This document shows positions 8,823 to 17,219 of a stretch of DNA of 64,000 nucleotides, in pieces. Source of the stretch: Rhizobium mayense (GTDB lineage Bacteria; Pseudomonadota; Alphaproteobacteria; Rhizobiales; Rhizobiaceae); NCBI RefSeq assembly GCF_030272705.1, contig NZ_JARFYM010000003.1:62001-126000 (forward strand), read 5' to 3'. A model generated the notes under the pieces. The model was not told where the DNA came from. It searched no databases and saw nothing but the letters and a program-made list of their open reading frames with translations. A program made the position numbers and the translations under genes. Positions within the stretch are counted from its first letter, which is position 1. Each line of letters begins with the position of its first letter.

Positions 8823-9437
8823 ATGAGTTGCAACGGCCCTGACAATGGCGGCGCCGATGTCGGCAATCTTGACGCGATCCTCGCGGCCATCCGCGGTGGC
8901 CGAACGCGACCTTTCCCGATCCCAGCGCAACTTACCCCGTCTCCTGCGGAAGTACAGGGTCTACCCGTCGATCGGCGGCGGGCCATCTACCAGCCGCGAT
9001 TAGAGCTTCGGAAAGCAATCAACAGCGCTGTGGGCGGCTACCGGGTGCGAAAGCGCATTGCCGACCTTCCCTGGTCAGCAATAGCCAAACAGTCGGAGCA
9101 GCTTGCTAAGCATAAACAGGCCCTTCACGACCTTTTCCCCGAAAGTAGAACGCCCAGTCGTCGCGACCGCCTGACCTCCGACGACACGGAGGGGAGCGCA
9201 CTGGACTGGTTGGTGTTGCGGTTGGCACCGGTATTCGAGGAAATTCTGGGCGAGAAGCCTACGACCTCATGGGATGATTACCAGCAGCGACATTATAGTC
9301 CCTTCATTGCTTTCGTGCTTGAAGTCGCGAAAGAGGCCGGCATCGAAATCAAATCGTCGACTATTCACCGGGCCTTACGGCCAAGGAAGGTCAGTATGAA
9401 CCATAAAGCGAAAAAAAAGCGCTCCAGTGGTTCATAA
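8823..9437 (+). CDS. Hypothetical protein downstream of integrase
   Basis: The 204-aa protein (MSCNGPDNGGADV...) is not recognised. It has a short acidic/Gly-rich start, a basic central helix region (YRVRKRIADLPWSAIAKQ), an acidic middle and a very basic C terminus (ALRPRK, KKKRSS). The basic tail suggests nucleic-acid contact. GAGG lies 8 bases before the ATG at 8823; a GTG nine bases earlier is less well placed. It follows int by 16 bases and is probably co-transcribed. Confidence 0.6.
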   Translation: MSCNGPDNGGADVGNLDAILAAIRGGRTRPFPIPAQLTPSPAEVQGLPVDRRRAIYQPRLELRKAINSAVGGYRVRKRIADLPWSAIAKQSEQLAKHKQALHDLFPESRTPSRRDRLTSDDTEGSALDWLVLRLAPVFEEILGEKPTTSWDDYQQRHYSPFIAFVLEVAKEAGIEIKSSTIHRALRPRKVSMNHKAKKKRSSGS

Positions 9438-9502
9438 TACGGGCGCCGACAAATGCCTTAGATGGGTGGACACCTTCTTTTGTTCGCTGAGGTGTCCCCG
9501 TC

Positions 9503-9826
9503 ATGACAGAACAAATCAACGAAACCCCAACTTCTCTGCTTTTTGAACGTCGTAAGCGTCATTTTCAGAGCAAGGGTCTTCGCGGTGCTGCGCTTTTTCT
9601 GGCACTGGCCGCCGATCTTGAGCTCCCGGGACACATCGACGAAGCGTCCGCCGCAGCGATATTGGGTGTGCTGCCGAGCACGTTGAAAGCACGCCGCCGC
9701 AAGAGAATGCCGCCGGCGTACACGCGCCCCCTTGGCTACAAGGGCCCATTATACGACACAGCAGTTGTTTGCGATATGCTTGCCGAAAACACTGCTGAAG
9801 GTCGCCTCAAGAAGGTCTCCGCATAA
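9503..9826 (+). CDS. Small HTH protein, AlpA/excisionase-like
   Basis: The 107-aa product has an N-terminal helical part and a MerR/HTH_17-type winged-helix motif at about residues 45-95: HIDEASAAAILGVLPSTLKARRRKR followed in the wing by PLGYKGPLY. The pattern of an AA-LGV-STLK turn, a basic recognition helix and an aromatic wing is typical of AlpA regulators and excisionases. In satellites and islands, such proteins activate excision or the early operon. Its position two genes after int fits a recombination directionality factor or early activator. The family call rests on motif shape only. Confidence 0.65.
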   Translation: MTEQINETPTSLLFERRKRHFQSKGLRGAALFLALAADLELPGHIDEASAAAILGVLPSTLKARRRKRMPPAYTRPLGYKGPLYDTAVVCDMLAENTAEGRLKKVSA

Positions 9827-10044
9827 CGAAACCCGCCGACGCTTGCGCGACGACGGGCTCGAAACTGCGACAATTCCAACAATCGCAGAATAGACCAGCA
9901 CCGCATCGCACGCAACGCGGCCTCACAGATGGTGAGCTGCGATGAAGCGCACAAACCTTATAATTTCCACTATCAGCGACGGCGGAAGCCGCATCTACAC
10001 AGCGACCCAGGCATGCCTGGCTCTCCTTTATGGGGGAGCCTGAT

Positions 10045-10575
10045 ATGGGCAAGCGCTCGGATTTCCCTCGGCGAAAAAATGATCTTTACGATACTCCCCC
10101 AGACGCAATTGTAAGGCTGGTCCCGTGGCTGCACGCTGAGGGTATCGAAACCTTCGCGGCGCCGTGCGATGGCAATGGATGCCTGCGAATGCACCTTGGG
10201 CAAGTGGGATTTCGGTGCGTCCACCACGGCGACATCCTGCAAGGCCGAGATGCGCTCGCAGAACATCATTTCGGCGGGGCTGATGCGATCATCGAGAACC
10301 CACCGTGGACACGCCCGCTGCTGCATCCGCTGATCGACCATTTTGTCGCCAGTGTGCCCGTGACTTGGCTGCTTTTAGACGCCGGATGGATGTTCACGAA
10401 GCAATCGGTGCTACTGCTCGACCGTTGCACCCACTTTCTACCAATCGCGAGACAACGATGGATTCCGGACTCTCTTTTCACCGCCAAGGATGACTGCTGC
10501 TGGTACCGCTTTAAACAGGGCCATAGCGGCGGACCCCGCTTGATTTTGCCAGATGCAGAAGGCGGCCTGCCATGA
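10045..10575 (+). CDS. Phage-type DNA adenine N6-methyltransferase
   Basis: The 176-aa protein shows a degenerate SAM-binding motif I (FAAPCDGNG, residues 37-45) and the catalytic motif IV NPPW (85-88) in ADAIIENPPWTRPLLHPL. The absence of a target-recognition domain and the small size match orphan methylases of phages and islands, which can protect element DNA from restriction or mark origins. The start at 10045 is preceded by GGGGGAG at 6 bases; an ATG at 10030 lies before that site. Its stop codon overlaps the next small gene (ATGA), opening a coupled replication operon. Confidence 0.78.
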   Translation: MGKRSDFPRRKNDLYDTPPDAIVRLVPWLHAEGIETFAAPCDGNGCLRMHLGQVGFRCVHHGDILQGRDALAEHHFGGADAIIENPPWTRPLLHPLIDHFVASVPVTWLLLDAGWMFTKQSVLLLDRCTHFLPIARQRWIPDSLFTAKDDCCWYRFKQGHSGGPRLILPDAEGGLP

Positions 10576-10679
10576 GCGTCAATTGCGAAACCTTGTCGCG
10601 CCTGATCGGTCAGCGCTTCCAAATCGATGCTCCTTCTCTCGAATGCTGGCCGTCGCTATCGACAGGAGGCGGGCGATGA
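10572..10679 (+). CDS. 35-aa microprotein between methylase and TOPRIM gene
   Basis: This 35-codon reading frame (MSVNCETLSRLIGQRF...) starts with an ATG overlapping the methylase TGA and ends with a TGA overlapping the ATG of the next gene. Both junctions are ATGA. Such double coupling is unlikely by chance and suggests a translated gene or a leader that couples its neighbours. It has two cysteines and no recognised motif. Confidence 0.5.
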   Translation: MSVNCETLSRLIGQRFQIDAPSLECWPSLSTGGGR

Positions 10680-11584
10680 GACCCGTCGGCTTTATCCATG
10701 GCTGGCGACCTCATCCAGAGACCCGAGCACTGATCGACAGCGTAAGATCGGTTCTGACCGAATATGAACCCTACGGGCCTTTGACGCTCCGCCAGATATT
10801 CTATCGCCTGGTCGGCACTATCGGATACGAGAAGAGCGAACGCGCCTACAAGAAACTGGGCGAAAAGCTTCAAGTCGCCCGTCGTGCCCGATGGATCTCA
10901 TTTGGCGACATCCGCGACGATGGCGATAGCGTCATCGAGCCCGATGGTTGGCACTCTAGCGACGCGCTAATGGCGACTATCGGCCGTGCGGTGGAAGCCT
11001 TCCATCTCTACCCCGACATCGGCCAACCGTTTCGGATCATGCTTCTGTGCGAGGCGGCTGGCATGGTCCCGATGCTGGGGCAGATCGTCGCCAGATATGG
11101 CGTCATTGTCCGTTCATCCGGTGGCTTCAGCGGCGTTGCATCAAAACACGCCCTGGCGGAAGACATCGCCGGCCATTTCGATAGGTTCAAGCGCCCGACT
11201 GCCATTCTGCACATCGGCGACTACGATCCGAGTGGCGAACACATCTTCCTCAACCTTCAGCGGGATGTCGGCGCCTTTCTCGATGACATAACGGCGGCAG
11301 ACGTTGCTCTGTTTGAGCGCATCGCCGTCACGCCGGAGCAGATCGAGCGGTTCGGCTTGCCGGCGGCACCGGCGAAGGCCACCGACAACCGCAGTTTTGC
11401 CGGCCTGAACGGCGACGGCACTTCCACCGTTCAAGCGGAAGCACTCAGCCCTGGCGTCCTGGCTGAAATCGTGGACGCTGCAATTCGGGCATATTGGCGC
11501 CCGGACATCGCCTCGGCGGTCAAGGATCGAGAGGCCGTGGATCGGGCCGAGCTCGGCCGATGGCTTGGGAAGGGCTCACGATGA
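10676..11584 (+). CDS. TOPRIM-domain protein resembling Spo11/Topo VI subunit A
   Basis: The 302-aa product has an N-terminal winged-helix region (PLTLRQIFYRLVGTIGYEKS, about 34-55) like the Topo VI-A/Spo11 fold. A TOPRIM domain follows, with a glutamate in LLCEAAGM (Glu126) and the metal-binding pair in HIGDYDPSGEH (Asp182, Asp184). The Tyr in RQIFYRL (Tyr43) sits where Spo11 proteins carry their DNA-cleaving tyrosine. It may nick or cleave DNA for replication or recombination, but activity is inferred. GGAGG lies 6 bases before the ATG at 10676. The gene is coupled at both ends to its neighbours. Confidence 0.72.
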   Translation: MRPVGFIHGWRPHPETRALIDSVRSVLTEYEPYGPLTLRQIFYRLVGTIGYEKSERAYKKLGEKLQVARRARWISFGDIRDDGDSVIEPDGWHSSDALMATIGRAVEAFHLYPDIGQPFRIMLLCEAAGMVPMLGQIVARYGVIVRSSGGFSGVASKHALAEDIAGHFDRFKRPTAILHIGDYDPSGEHIFLNLQRDVGAFLDDITAADVALFERIAVTPEQIERFGLPAAPAKATDNRSFAGLNGDGTSTVQAEALSPGVLAEIVDAAIRAYWRPDIASAVKDREAVDRAELGRWLGKGSR

Positions 11585-12507
11585 CCGTCCTCTACGAAAT
11601 CCCTTCGGATGGTAAGCGACAGGTGCGTGTGTGCAAACCGGTCGTCCATGATCTGCCGCCTCCAGCCGCAGCGCTCTGGCATGTCGAGCGCGGCGTGCCG
11701 GTCTTTCCCGTGCATTGGGACAAGCATCCGTTGACGCGCCATGGGTATCTCGATGCCAGCCGCGATGCTGAACTTGTCGCTCGATGGTGGGAGCGCTGGC
11801 CCATGGCGCTGATCGCCTGCCCGACAGGCGCGCAATCCGGTCTACTGGCCATCGACATCGATATGAAGCCCGGCGGACCGGACGGGGAGCGCCAGTGGAA
11901 CAAGCTGCTGGTCCGATTTGGCGTTGGCGAGCCGGTAACGCAGATGACGCTGACACCTTCCGGAGGGCGGCACCTGCTTTTCCGCTATCCTGCAGCAGGC
12001 GAGGAGATCCGCAACAGCGCGGGCAGGCTTGCGCCGGGGCTCGACGTGCGCGGGCAAGGCGGCTCTATCATCCTGCCGGGATCGCGCAACGCGCTGGGCG
12101 TCTATGAGCTGCTTCACGAGGATATAGAGCCTCAAGCGCTACCGGAATGGCTGGCCACCTGTCTGCGGCTGCTGAAGGATATTCTGCCACGCAAAACGCC
12201 ACAAGGCCCCGCTCAAGCGAATGGCAATGCCGGGCGCGCATGGGCGCTTGCCGCCCTCGATAACGAATGCAGGGTCGTCGCAGGGGCAGCAAAGGGCTGC
12301 CGCAACGATCAACTGAACCGGTCCTGTTTTGCCATTGGTCAGATCGTTGGGGCGGGACTGTTGGCAGAAAGCGAGGCCAACGAGCATCTGTGGCACGCTG
12401 CCATGGCCTGTGGCCTCCCGAATTTCGAGGCAAGCGGCACGATCCGATCCGGGATGAAGTCTGGGATGGCAAATCCACGGTATCCGGCGGAGGCGTCCGA
12501 TGCCTGA
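11581..12507 (+). CDS. Prim-Pol domain replicative primase/polymerase
   Basis: The 308-aa protein carries a bifunctional primase-polymerase N-terminal domain. Key features are the metal-binding DxD in LLAIDIDMKP (Asp92, Asp94), the SGGRHLLF motif (127-134) with His131, and GLDVRGQGGSIILPGS (153-168). It would prime or copy element DNA. Its start overlaps the TOPRIM gene stop (ATGA) and its end overlaps the helicase gene by 8 bases. This replication pair replaces the single primase-helicase found in many satellites. Confidence 0.87.
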   Translation: MTVLYEIPSDGKRQVRVCKPVVHDLPPPAAALWHVERGVPVFPVHWDKHPLTRHGYLDASRDAELVARWWERWPMALIACPTGAQSGLLAIDIDMKPGGPDGERQWNKLLVRFGVGEPVTQMTLTPSGGRHLLFRYPAAGEEIRNSAGRLAPGLDVRGQGGSIILPGSRNALGVYELLHEDIEPQALPEWLATCLRLLKDILPRKTPQGPAQANGNAGRAWALAALDNECRVVAGAAKGCRNDQLNRSCFAIGQIVGAGLLAESEANEHLWHAAMACGLPNFEASGTIRSGMKSGMANPRYPAEASDA

Positions 12508-13696
12508 CAATCTCAAATGGACCGATAACGGGCCGCAGCCGGGGGAGGACGATTTCACACCGCCCTCGCGCGAAAGGGACAGCAACCGGAATTTCGGGCC
12601 GCGTGAGCCCGGCTGCGTGGGAATGCCTGATGCCGCTCAGCCGCGCCATGCCAGACACAAGCCCTATCACGGCCTCGCGACTTCATCCGCCTTCATCAAC
12701 GGCATGACGCCCCCGGATTACCTTGTGGACGGCCTTGTGCAGCGGGGTTGTGCCTATACGCTGACCGGCAACACCGGCCATTGCAAGACGTTGCTGGCAG
12801 TCCTAGCGGCCATCAACGTCGCACGCGGCGGCTGGTTCCTTGGTCGCCAGTGCCGCAAGGGCACCGTAGCGTTCTTCGCGGGCGAAAATCCCGACAACGT
12901 TCGCTACCAGTTTTACGCCATGTGTCACTTGCTGGGGGTGCGGCCCGATGATCTCGACATTCTTTGGCATGCTGGCGTTTTCTCGATTGCCGGGATGATG
13001 GATAGGGTGAAAGCCGACCTTGCCGGTCATCCCGAACTGGCACTCTGCATCTTCGACAGCCTGCAAGCTTTTTTCACAGGCGACGATGACAATGCCAACG
13101 TTGCGATGCTGAACCTTGCCGCTGGTTTTCGCGACCTGATGGCGGATCATCCCAACAAGCCAAGCGGCCTCATCATCGCTCACCCGGTCAAGAGGGCCGC
13201 CAGGGATAACCTCCTGCCACGCGGCGGCGGCGCGCTGACCAACGAACTGGACGGCAATTTCACCGCATGGCTGGACGCGGAAAGCGGCATCGGAGAATTG
13301 CACTGGCAAGGCAAGTTCCGGGGCGTGCCGTTCGATCCGATCAAGTTCGAGATCGCCGTCATCAAGCCGGAGGGGCTGGTGGACGCCGATGGGGAGACAA
13401 TGCCCATTACCGTCGTCAAGCCGCTTGGCGAACGGCGAGAGGGTGAATTGCGGGCGGCTGCCGACAAGGCGGATATCCAGATACTTGCCGCCATCGAGGC
13501 CAATCCCGCCATAACCGAATATAGTCTGCATATGGATCTGAACATTCCCCGCCGCATCGTTAAAAATTCCATGGCGTCGATGGCCAGGGACAAGCTGTTC
13601 AGAACATTCCGGGGCAACAAAAAGAGGCTGACCTTGCTTGGCAAAAAGACCCTCCTCGAACATGGAATACAACCGTCTGAAATTGCGCGCCAATAG
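12500..13696 (+). CDS. RecA-like replicative helicase/ATPase (AAA_25, RepA type)
   Basis: The 398-aa protein has an N-terminal linker of about 60 residues and a RecA-fold ATPase. Walker A is GNTGHCKT (90-97), Walker B is LALCIFDS (180-187), and a GLIIAHPVKR strand follows. A C-terminal winged-helix-like segment (ITEYSLHMDLNIPRRIVKNSMASM) may bind DNA. RepA-type ATPases of this family unwind origins of plasmids and islands. GGAGG precedes the ATG at 12500. It is the last gene of the coupled replication operon starting at 10045. Confidence 0.85.
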   Translation: MPDNLKWTDNGPQPGEDDFTPPSRERDSNRNFGPREPGCVGMPDAAQPRHARHKPYHGLATSSAFINGMTPPDYLVDGLVQRGCAYTLTGNTGHCKTLLAVLAAINVARGGWFLGRQCRKGTVAFFAGENPDNVRYQFYAMCHLLGVRPDDLDILWHAGVFSIAGMMDRVKADLAGHPELALCIFDSLQAFFTGDDDNANVAMLNLAAGFRDLMADHPNKPSGLIIAHPVKRAARDNLLPRGGGALTNELDGNFTAWLDAESGIGELHWQGKFRGVPFDPIKFEIAVIKPEGLVDADGETMPITVVKPLGERREGELRAAADKADIQILAAIEANPAITEYSLHMDLNIPRRIVKNSMASMARDKLFRTFRGNKKRLTLLGKKTLLEHGIQPSEIARQ

Positions 13697-13836
13697 CGCG
13701 ACCAAGTTTGTGTAAAAGAGAAAGTCTTTTGCACGCCTAGTCGGGGCAAAATTGTACGCTCGAATAGGCAATTGAATAGACGTGCAGTGATGGTAATTTT
13801 TATTAATTATATCATGATGTTGCGAGAAAAATAGGC

Positions 13837-13918
13837 GTACATTGATGTGTACAGTGAACGCTTGGCGGACGTGGTAGTGTTGTACACATCCCATCCCTAT
13901 AAGGGATGGATGTACAAC
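13837..13918. promoter_or_regulatory. Operator-like palindromes before the small-terminase gene
   Basis: Two dyads lie in the 291-base gap between the helicase and terminase genes. The first (13837-13852) has GTAC at both ends of a TGT-containing core. The second (13879-13918) is a 40-base imperfect palindrome with arms GTTGTACACATC... and ...GATGTACAAC around the centre ATA. Both share the half-site TGTAC. The arrangement looks like a repressor-binding region or an RNA hairpin; the regulator is unknown. Confidence 0.45.
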
Positions 13919-13987
13919 TACACTCCGCGTTTGGCCGATTTCCGTGCAAGGAGAGGGCAAAGTCAGCCACTGGAAAGGAGCTTTGCA

Positions 13988-14626
13988 ATGGCCTGCGCAA
14001 CTGATGTCCAGACGGATGTTGGCGAGCCTGCCTCAATCGCGTATCCTTGCCCCATGCCAGCGCTTTCGAACCAACGACAGGAAGGTTTCTGCCGCCTCAT
14101 CAGCCGGGGGGAAGCAGCGTCGCGGGCCTATGGTGCCATCTATCATGTCACCGGCAACAACGCGGAAGCCGCAGCTTCTCGCCTGTTAAGAAATATCAAG
14201 GTGATCGACCGAGTGGCGGAACTGAAGGGCGCGGCGGCAAAACGGACATTGAAGACCGTCGAAATTTTGGTCGATCAACTCGATGAGGTCATTGTTTTTG
14301 CAAGACAATGCAACAATCCGTCCGCCATGGTTGCCGCCATTGCGCAGCAGGCGAAGCTACTCGGACTGGAGGCGCCAAGGCAGCTTGAGGTGATGCATCG
14401 CCCGGCACCGCTGCCGACAAGTGTGCTGGAACTTAGTGAAGAGGAATGGACGGCGCAGTTTTCTAAAGGGCCTGGCCCAAGGGCCGCTTTGACCGAGGGT
14501 GCCAAACGACTGAAGGCGGAGAAGCGAAAACTGAACGGCCGCGCCCCGCCCGAACCTGCCGCCATCGCTTTCGATGCGGACCATGAGGCCGCAGCGCCAA
14601 CCGTGGGAGTGATCGATCTTGGTTGA
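13988..14626 (+). CDS. terS: Terminase small subunit-like protein
   Basis: The 212-aa protein has a small-terminase-like N-terminal DNA-binding region at about residues 26-80: LSNQRQEGFCRLISRGEAAS, then an Ala-rich helix and LLRNIKVIDRVAELK. The helix AMVAAIAQQAKLLGL (113-127) is also typical. The C terminus is basic and proline-rich. In phages TerS selects DNA for packaging. Here no large terminase or capsid genes follow, as in satellites that redirect a helper's packaging. AAAGGAG lies 8 bases before the ATG at 13988. The assignment is by pattern and should be checked by profile search. Confidence 0.68.
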   Translation: MACATDVQTDVGEPASIAYPCPMPALSNQRQEGFCRLISRGEAASRAYGAIYHVTGNNAEAAASRLLRNIKVIDRVAELKGAAAKRTLKTVEILVDQLDEVIVFARQCNNPSAMVAAIAQQAKLLGLEAPRQLEVMHRPAPLPTSVLELSEEEWTAQFSKGPGPRAALTEGAKRLKAEKRKLNGRAPPEPAAIAFDADHEAAAPTVGVIDLG

Positions 14627-14747
14627 CACGGTCGCGATAGCCGCCGCCCTTTCGAAACTGGAGGAAGCGGTGATCGAATTCGGGCAATCGCTCTACGGCA
14701 TACCATTGATGATGCCTGTAAGACGCCGAGTGGGACGCAATGTATGA
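14619..14747 (+). CDS. Possible 42-aa protein between terS-like gene and DUF429 gene
   Basis: This short frame (LVDTVAIAAALSKLEEAV...) could start at TTG 14619, overlapping the end of the terS-like gene, and its TGA overlaps the ATG of the DUF429 gene. The sequence is helical and looks protein-like, but start and expression are uncertain and no family is recognised. Confidence 0.3.
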   Translation: MVDTVAIAAALSKLEEAVIEFGQSLYGIPLMMPVRRRVGRNV

Positions 14748-15793
14748 TTGTTCGAGGGATCGACTTCACTTCTAATCCTAGCAAGAGCAAGCCGCTCACG
14801 TGTTTTGAGGGCTTACTGGACGGCGAAATACTCATGTTCAAAGAGCATTCCCGTTGGCATACTGTCGAAGAATTTGAGATCGCACTTTCGTCGCCGGGTC
14901 CTTGGATCGCTGGCATTGACTTCCCTTTTGGTCAGGCACGCAGATTTGTCGAAAACATCGGATGGCCGCGCATATGGGAAGATTATGTGAGGCTTGTCGG
15001 AACACTCAGCAAACCAGAATTCCGCGATACCTTGGAAGAGTACAAACGCGATCGCCCCTACGGCGACAAAGAGCACAGGCGCGAGACGGATGTTGTTGCT
15101 CGGTCAATCAGTCCGCAAAAACTCTACGGGGTTCCCGTAGCCCTAATGTTCTATGAAGGCGCGCCGAGACTATTGAACGCTGCAGTAACCATTCCTGGGC
15201 TTCGTACAGGTGATCCACAAAGAATTGTTGTCGAGGCTTATCCGGGCGTGCTTGCACGCCAACTCATCGGCAAACGTGCGTACAAGCACGACAATCCCAA
15301 ATTCCAGTCTAGCGAGCACTATGAGGCGCGGACTGAGATGATGGAGATGATCGTGAGCGGCTACCTTAAATCAAGCCATGGAGTTGAAGTCGAAGCACCA
15401 ATGGAACTTGCTGATGATCCCAGCGGGGATGACCTAGATGCCTTAATGTGCGCAATTCAAGCGGCCTGGGCGTGGAATATGAGGTCGGAGAACTATGGTA
15501 TGCCCCGCGATCATGACGGACTTGAAGGCTGGATCGCGGATCCAAAAGCTTGCGGGACCGGGGTTCGTCCGACGATAAGCAAAATCCTGCCGGCAAGGCC
15601 AACACCTAAATGGGACACACCGAAAGAAACGATTGCCATGAGGTGCGCTGTCAAGCCGAACTCCTCTCCTCATCAAGATTTTTCAGAGACGCAAATCAGC
15701 GAACCTCCTGAGATCGCTAAAATCTCAAGTAAAAGACCATTCATGGAACGGCTGGGCTTTCTCATCGGAAATTACATCAGGAGATTTCGCTAG
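14744..15793 (+). CDS. DUF429 protein, predicted RNase H-like nuclease
   Basis: The 349-aa product shows DUF429 landmarks: the opening strand VRGIDFTSNP with an acidic residue, a second acidic strand GPWIAGIDFPFG (about 51-62), the YPG motif in IVVEAYPGVLAR, and the C-terminal acidic helix DDLDALMCAIQAAWAW. DUF429 domains are predicted to adopt an RNase H-like fold with four acidic residues binding metals. The substrate is unknown. The last about 70 residues are an unshared basic tail. Start overlaps the preceding short frame. It may be cargo linked to nucleic-acid processing or defence. Confidence 0.72.
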   Translation: MIVRGIDFTSNPSKSKPLTCFEGLLDGEILMFKEHSRWHTVEEFEIALSSPGPWIAGIDFPFGQARRFVENIGWPRIWEDYVRLVGTLSKPEFRDTLEEYKRDRPYGDKEHRRETDVVARSISPQKLYGVPVALMFYEGAPRLLNAAVTIPGLRTGDPQRIVVEAYPGVLARQLIGKRAYKHDNPKFQSSEHYEARTEMMEMIVSGYLKSSHGVEVEAPMELADDPSGDDLDALMCAIQAAWAWNMRSENYGMPRDHDGLEGWIADPKACGTGVRPTISKILPARPTPKWDTPKETIAMRCAVKPNSSPHQDFSETQISEPPEIAKISSKRPFMERLGFLIGNYIRRFR

Positions 15794-16059
15794 AGATCGA
15801 TGCATGACGATACACCCTGCTGATTTCTGCTAGAGCATTGAAATCCGGTAGCTATTGTCCGGCGTTGTCTCTTTGCTCATCGTCATCCCTTAGTTTAGAG
15901 AGTGACGCTAAGCTGCAGCCAGTAAAATTTTCTTGCTAGTCCACGATCGAACAGCGCTGCGACAAACCTACCAAGCAAGATTGGGCGCGCGTCGTTTTCT
16001 CTCGCGTCAATTTGGACAATGGTGTATCGTTTGCTCAAGGAAATAATACGAACAACTGG

Positions 16060-16773
16060 ATGGATGCTCTGAGAAACAAGGCAAACATCAATGCTGTGGC
16101 CTATCTCCGGACCTCCAGTTCGACGAACGTCGGACCGGACAAGGACAGCGAGAGGCGGCAGCGCGAAGCTATCGACGCCTTTGCCAAGGCCGCCGGTTAC
16201 GAGATCGTGGACAGCTATTACGATGCAGCGGTTTCCGGCGCCGATGCCGTGACCGAGCGGCCCGGGTTCTCTTCAATGCTGGAACGGCTACTGTCCAATG
16301 GCGTCCGCACAATCCTTGTCGAGACCGCCAGCCGTTTTGCTCGTGACCTCATCGTGCAGGAAACCGGCCACGCGATGCTGAAGGCGCGCGGCATCGATCT
16401 GATCGCCGTGGACAGCCCGGACAGTTTCGTGGCCGACACGCCGACTGCCAAACTTATTCGACAGGTACTCGGAGCAGTGTCGGAATTCGAGAAGGCTATG
16501 CTGGTTGAGAAATTACGCGGTGCCCGTGAGCGCAAGCGCCGCGAGACGGGCAAGAAGGTCGGAGGTCGGAAGAATTATGCCGAGATTGAGGGGGGTTCTG
16601 AGATGATCGCGCTGGCCAGAAAACTTCATCGCTACCCGGTAAATGGCAAGCGCCGCTCGCTGAACGAGATCGCCGATGCGCTGGCAGAGGCGGGTTATGT
16701 GTCCAGCGCCGGAACCCGATATACCCGAGCGGCGGTCTCGCGCATGATCGAGCGTCAGAAGGGCGGTGTGTGA
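16060..16773 (+). CDS. Serine recombinase (resolvase/invertase family)
   Basis: The 237-aa protein has the resolvase catalytic domain. The nucleophile is probably Ser19 in AYLRTSS, and the conserved block VETASRFARDL follows. A long helix (FEKAMLVEKLRGARERKRRETGKK) leads to a small C-terminal HTH (RRSLNEIADALAEAGY...). Size fits small serine recombinases rather than large integrases. It could resolve or invert DNA in the element. The start is uncertain: ATG 16060 is used, while a TTG 48 bases upstream would add an unconserved N terminus. Two fragments resembling its 3' end lie further on. Confidence 0.8.
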   Translation: MDALRNKANINAVAYLRTSSSTNVGPDKDSERRQREAIDAFAKAAGYEIVDSYYDAAVSGADAVTERPGFSSMLERLLSNGVRTILVETASRFARDLIVQETGHAMLKARGIDLIAVDSPDSFVADTPTAKLIRQVLGAVSEFEKAMLVEKLRGARERKRRETGKKVGGRKNYAEIEGGSEMIALARKLHRYPVNGKRRSLNEIADALAEAGYVSSAGTRYTRAAVSRMIERQKGGV

Positions 16774-17186
16774 TGGATCCGCATCCCCTGTGCTACACGA
16801 TTTTTCGTATCAACGACGGCGGTGAAGGTCAGGTCTTTGCCAGCCTCGAGGCTGCGCTCGAGCGTGCCGTCGAGGTGATCGAGTTAGGCTATACCGATGT
16901 GGTTAACATCCGTCAGTGTGAAAGCCACCCAATGTCACTGGTGCTGTTCGTCGACCTGGTCAACAACGCCGCCGCATGGTGTGCCCCAGTCGCGTGTTGT
17001 CAGGACGATCACACATCAGGCCGAGACGATGCAATGAGAGGATCGACCAAGTGGAGCAGAAGGGTCGGCCAAAGCGAGGCTCGATTGTGTCGGTGCGATC
17101 GCCACGGCCAGCCGCCGAGCAACGTAGACCCCGACCAGGGATACCATCCCCCCGGGGCCATCTCGGATGGCGGGGGTGGTTGGTAA
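16773..17186 (+). CDS. Hypothetical protein after serine recombinase
   Basis: The 137-aa frame starts with an ATG overlapping the recombinase TGA. The first about 70 residues (CYTIFRINDGGEGQVFASLEAALERAVEVIELGY...) look like a small folded domain. The remainder is low-complexity, rich in Gly, Arg and Ser, and may be poorly conserved or read-through. No family recognised. Confidence 0.4.
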   Translation: MDPHPLCYTIFRINDGGEGQVFASLEAALERAVEVIELGYTDVVNIRQCESHPMSLVLFVDLVNNAAAWCAPVACCQDDHTSGRDDAMRGSTKWSRRVGQSEARLCRCDRHGQPPSNVDPDQGYHPPGAISDGGGGW

Positions 17187-17219
17187 AAGGGTCCCCCTGA
17201 ACACCCAGATGCTACGGGT

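Noticed and set aside
12803..13960. Minus-strand 385-codon open frame opposite the helicase
   Set aside because: Shadow of the RecA-like helicase; no protein-like features.
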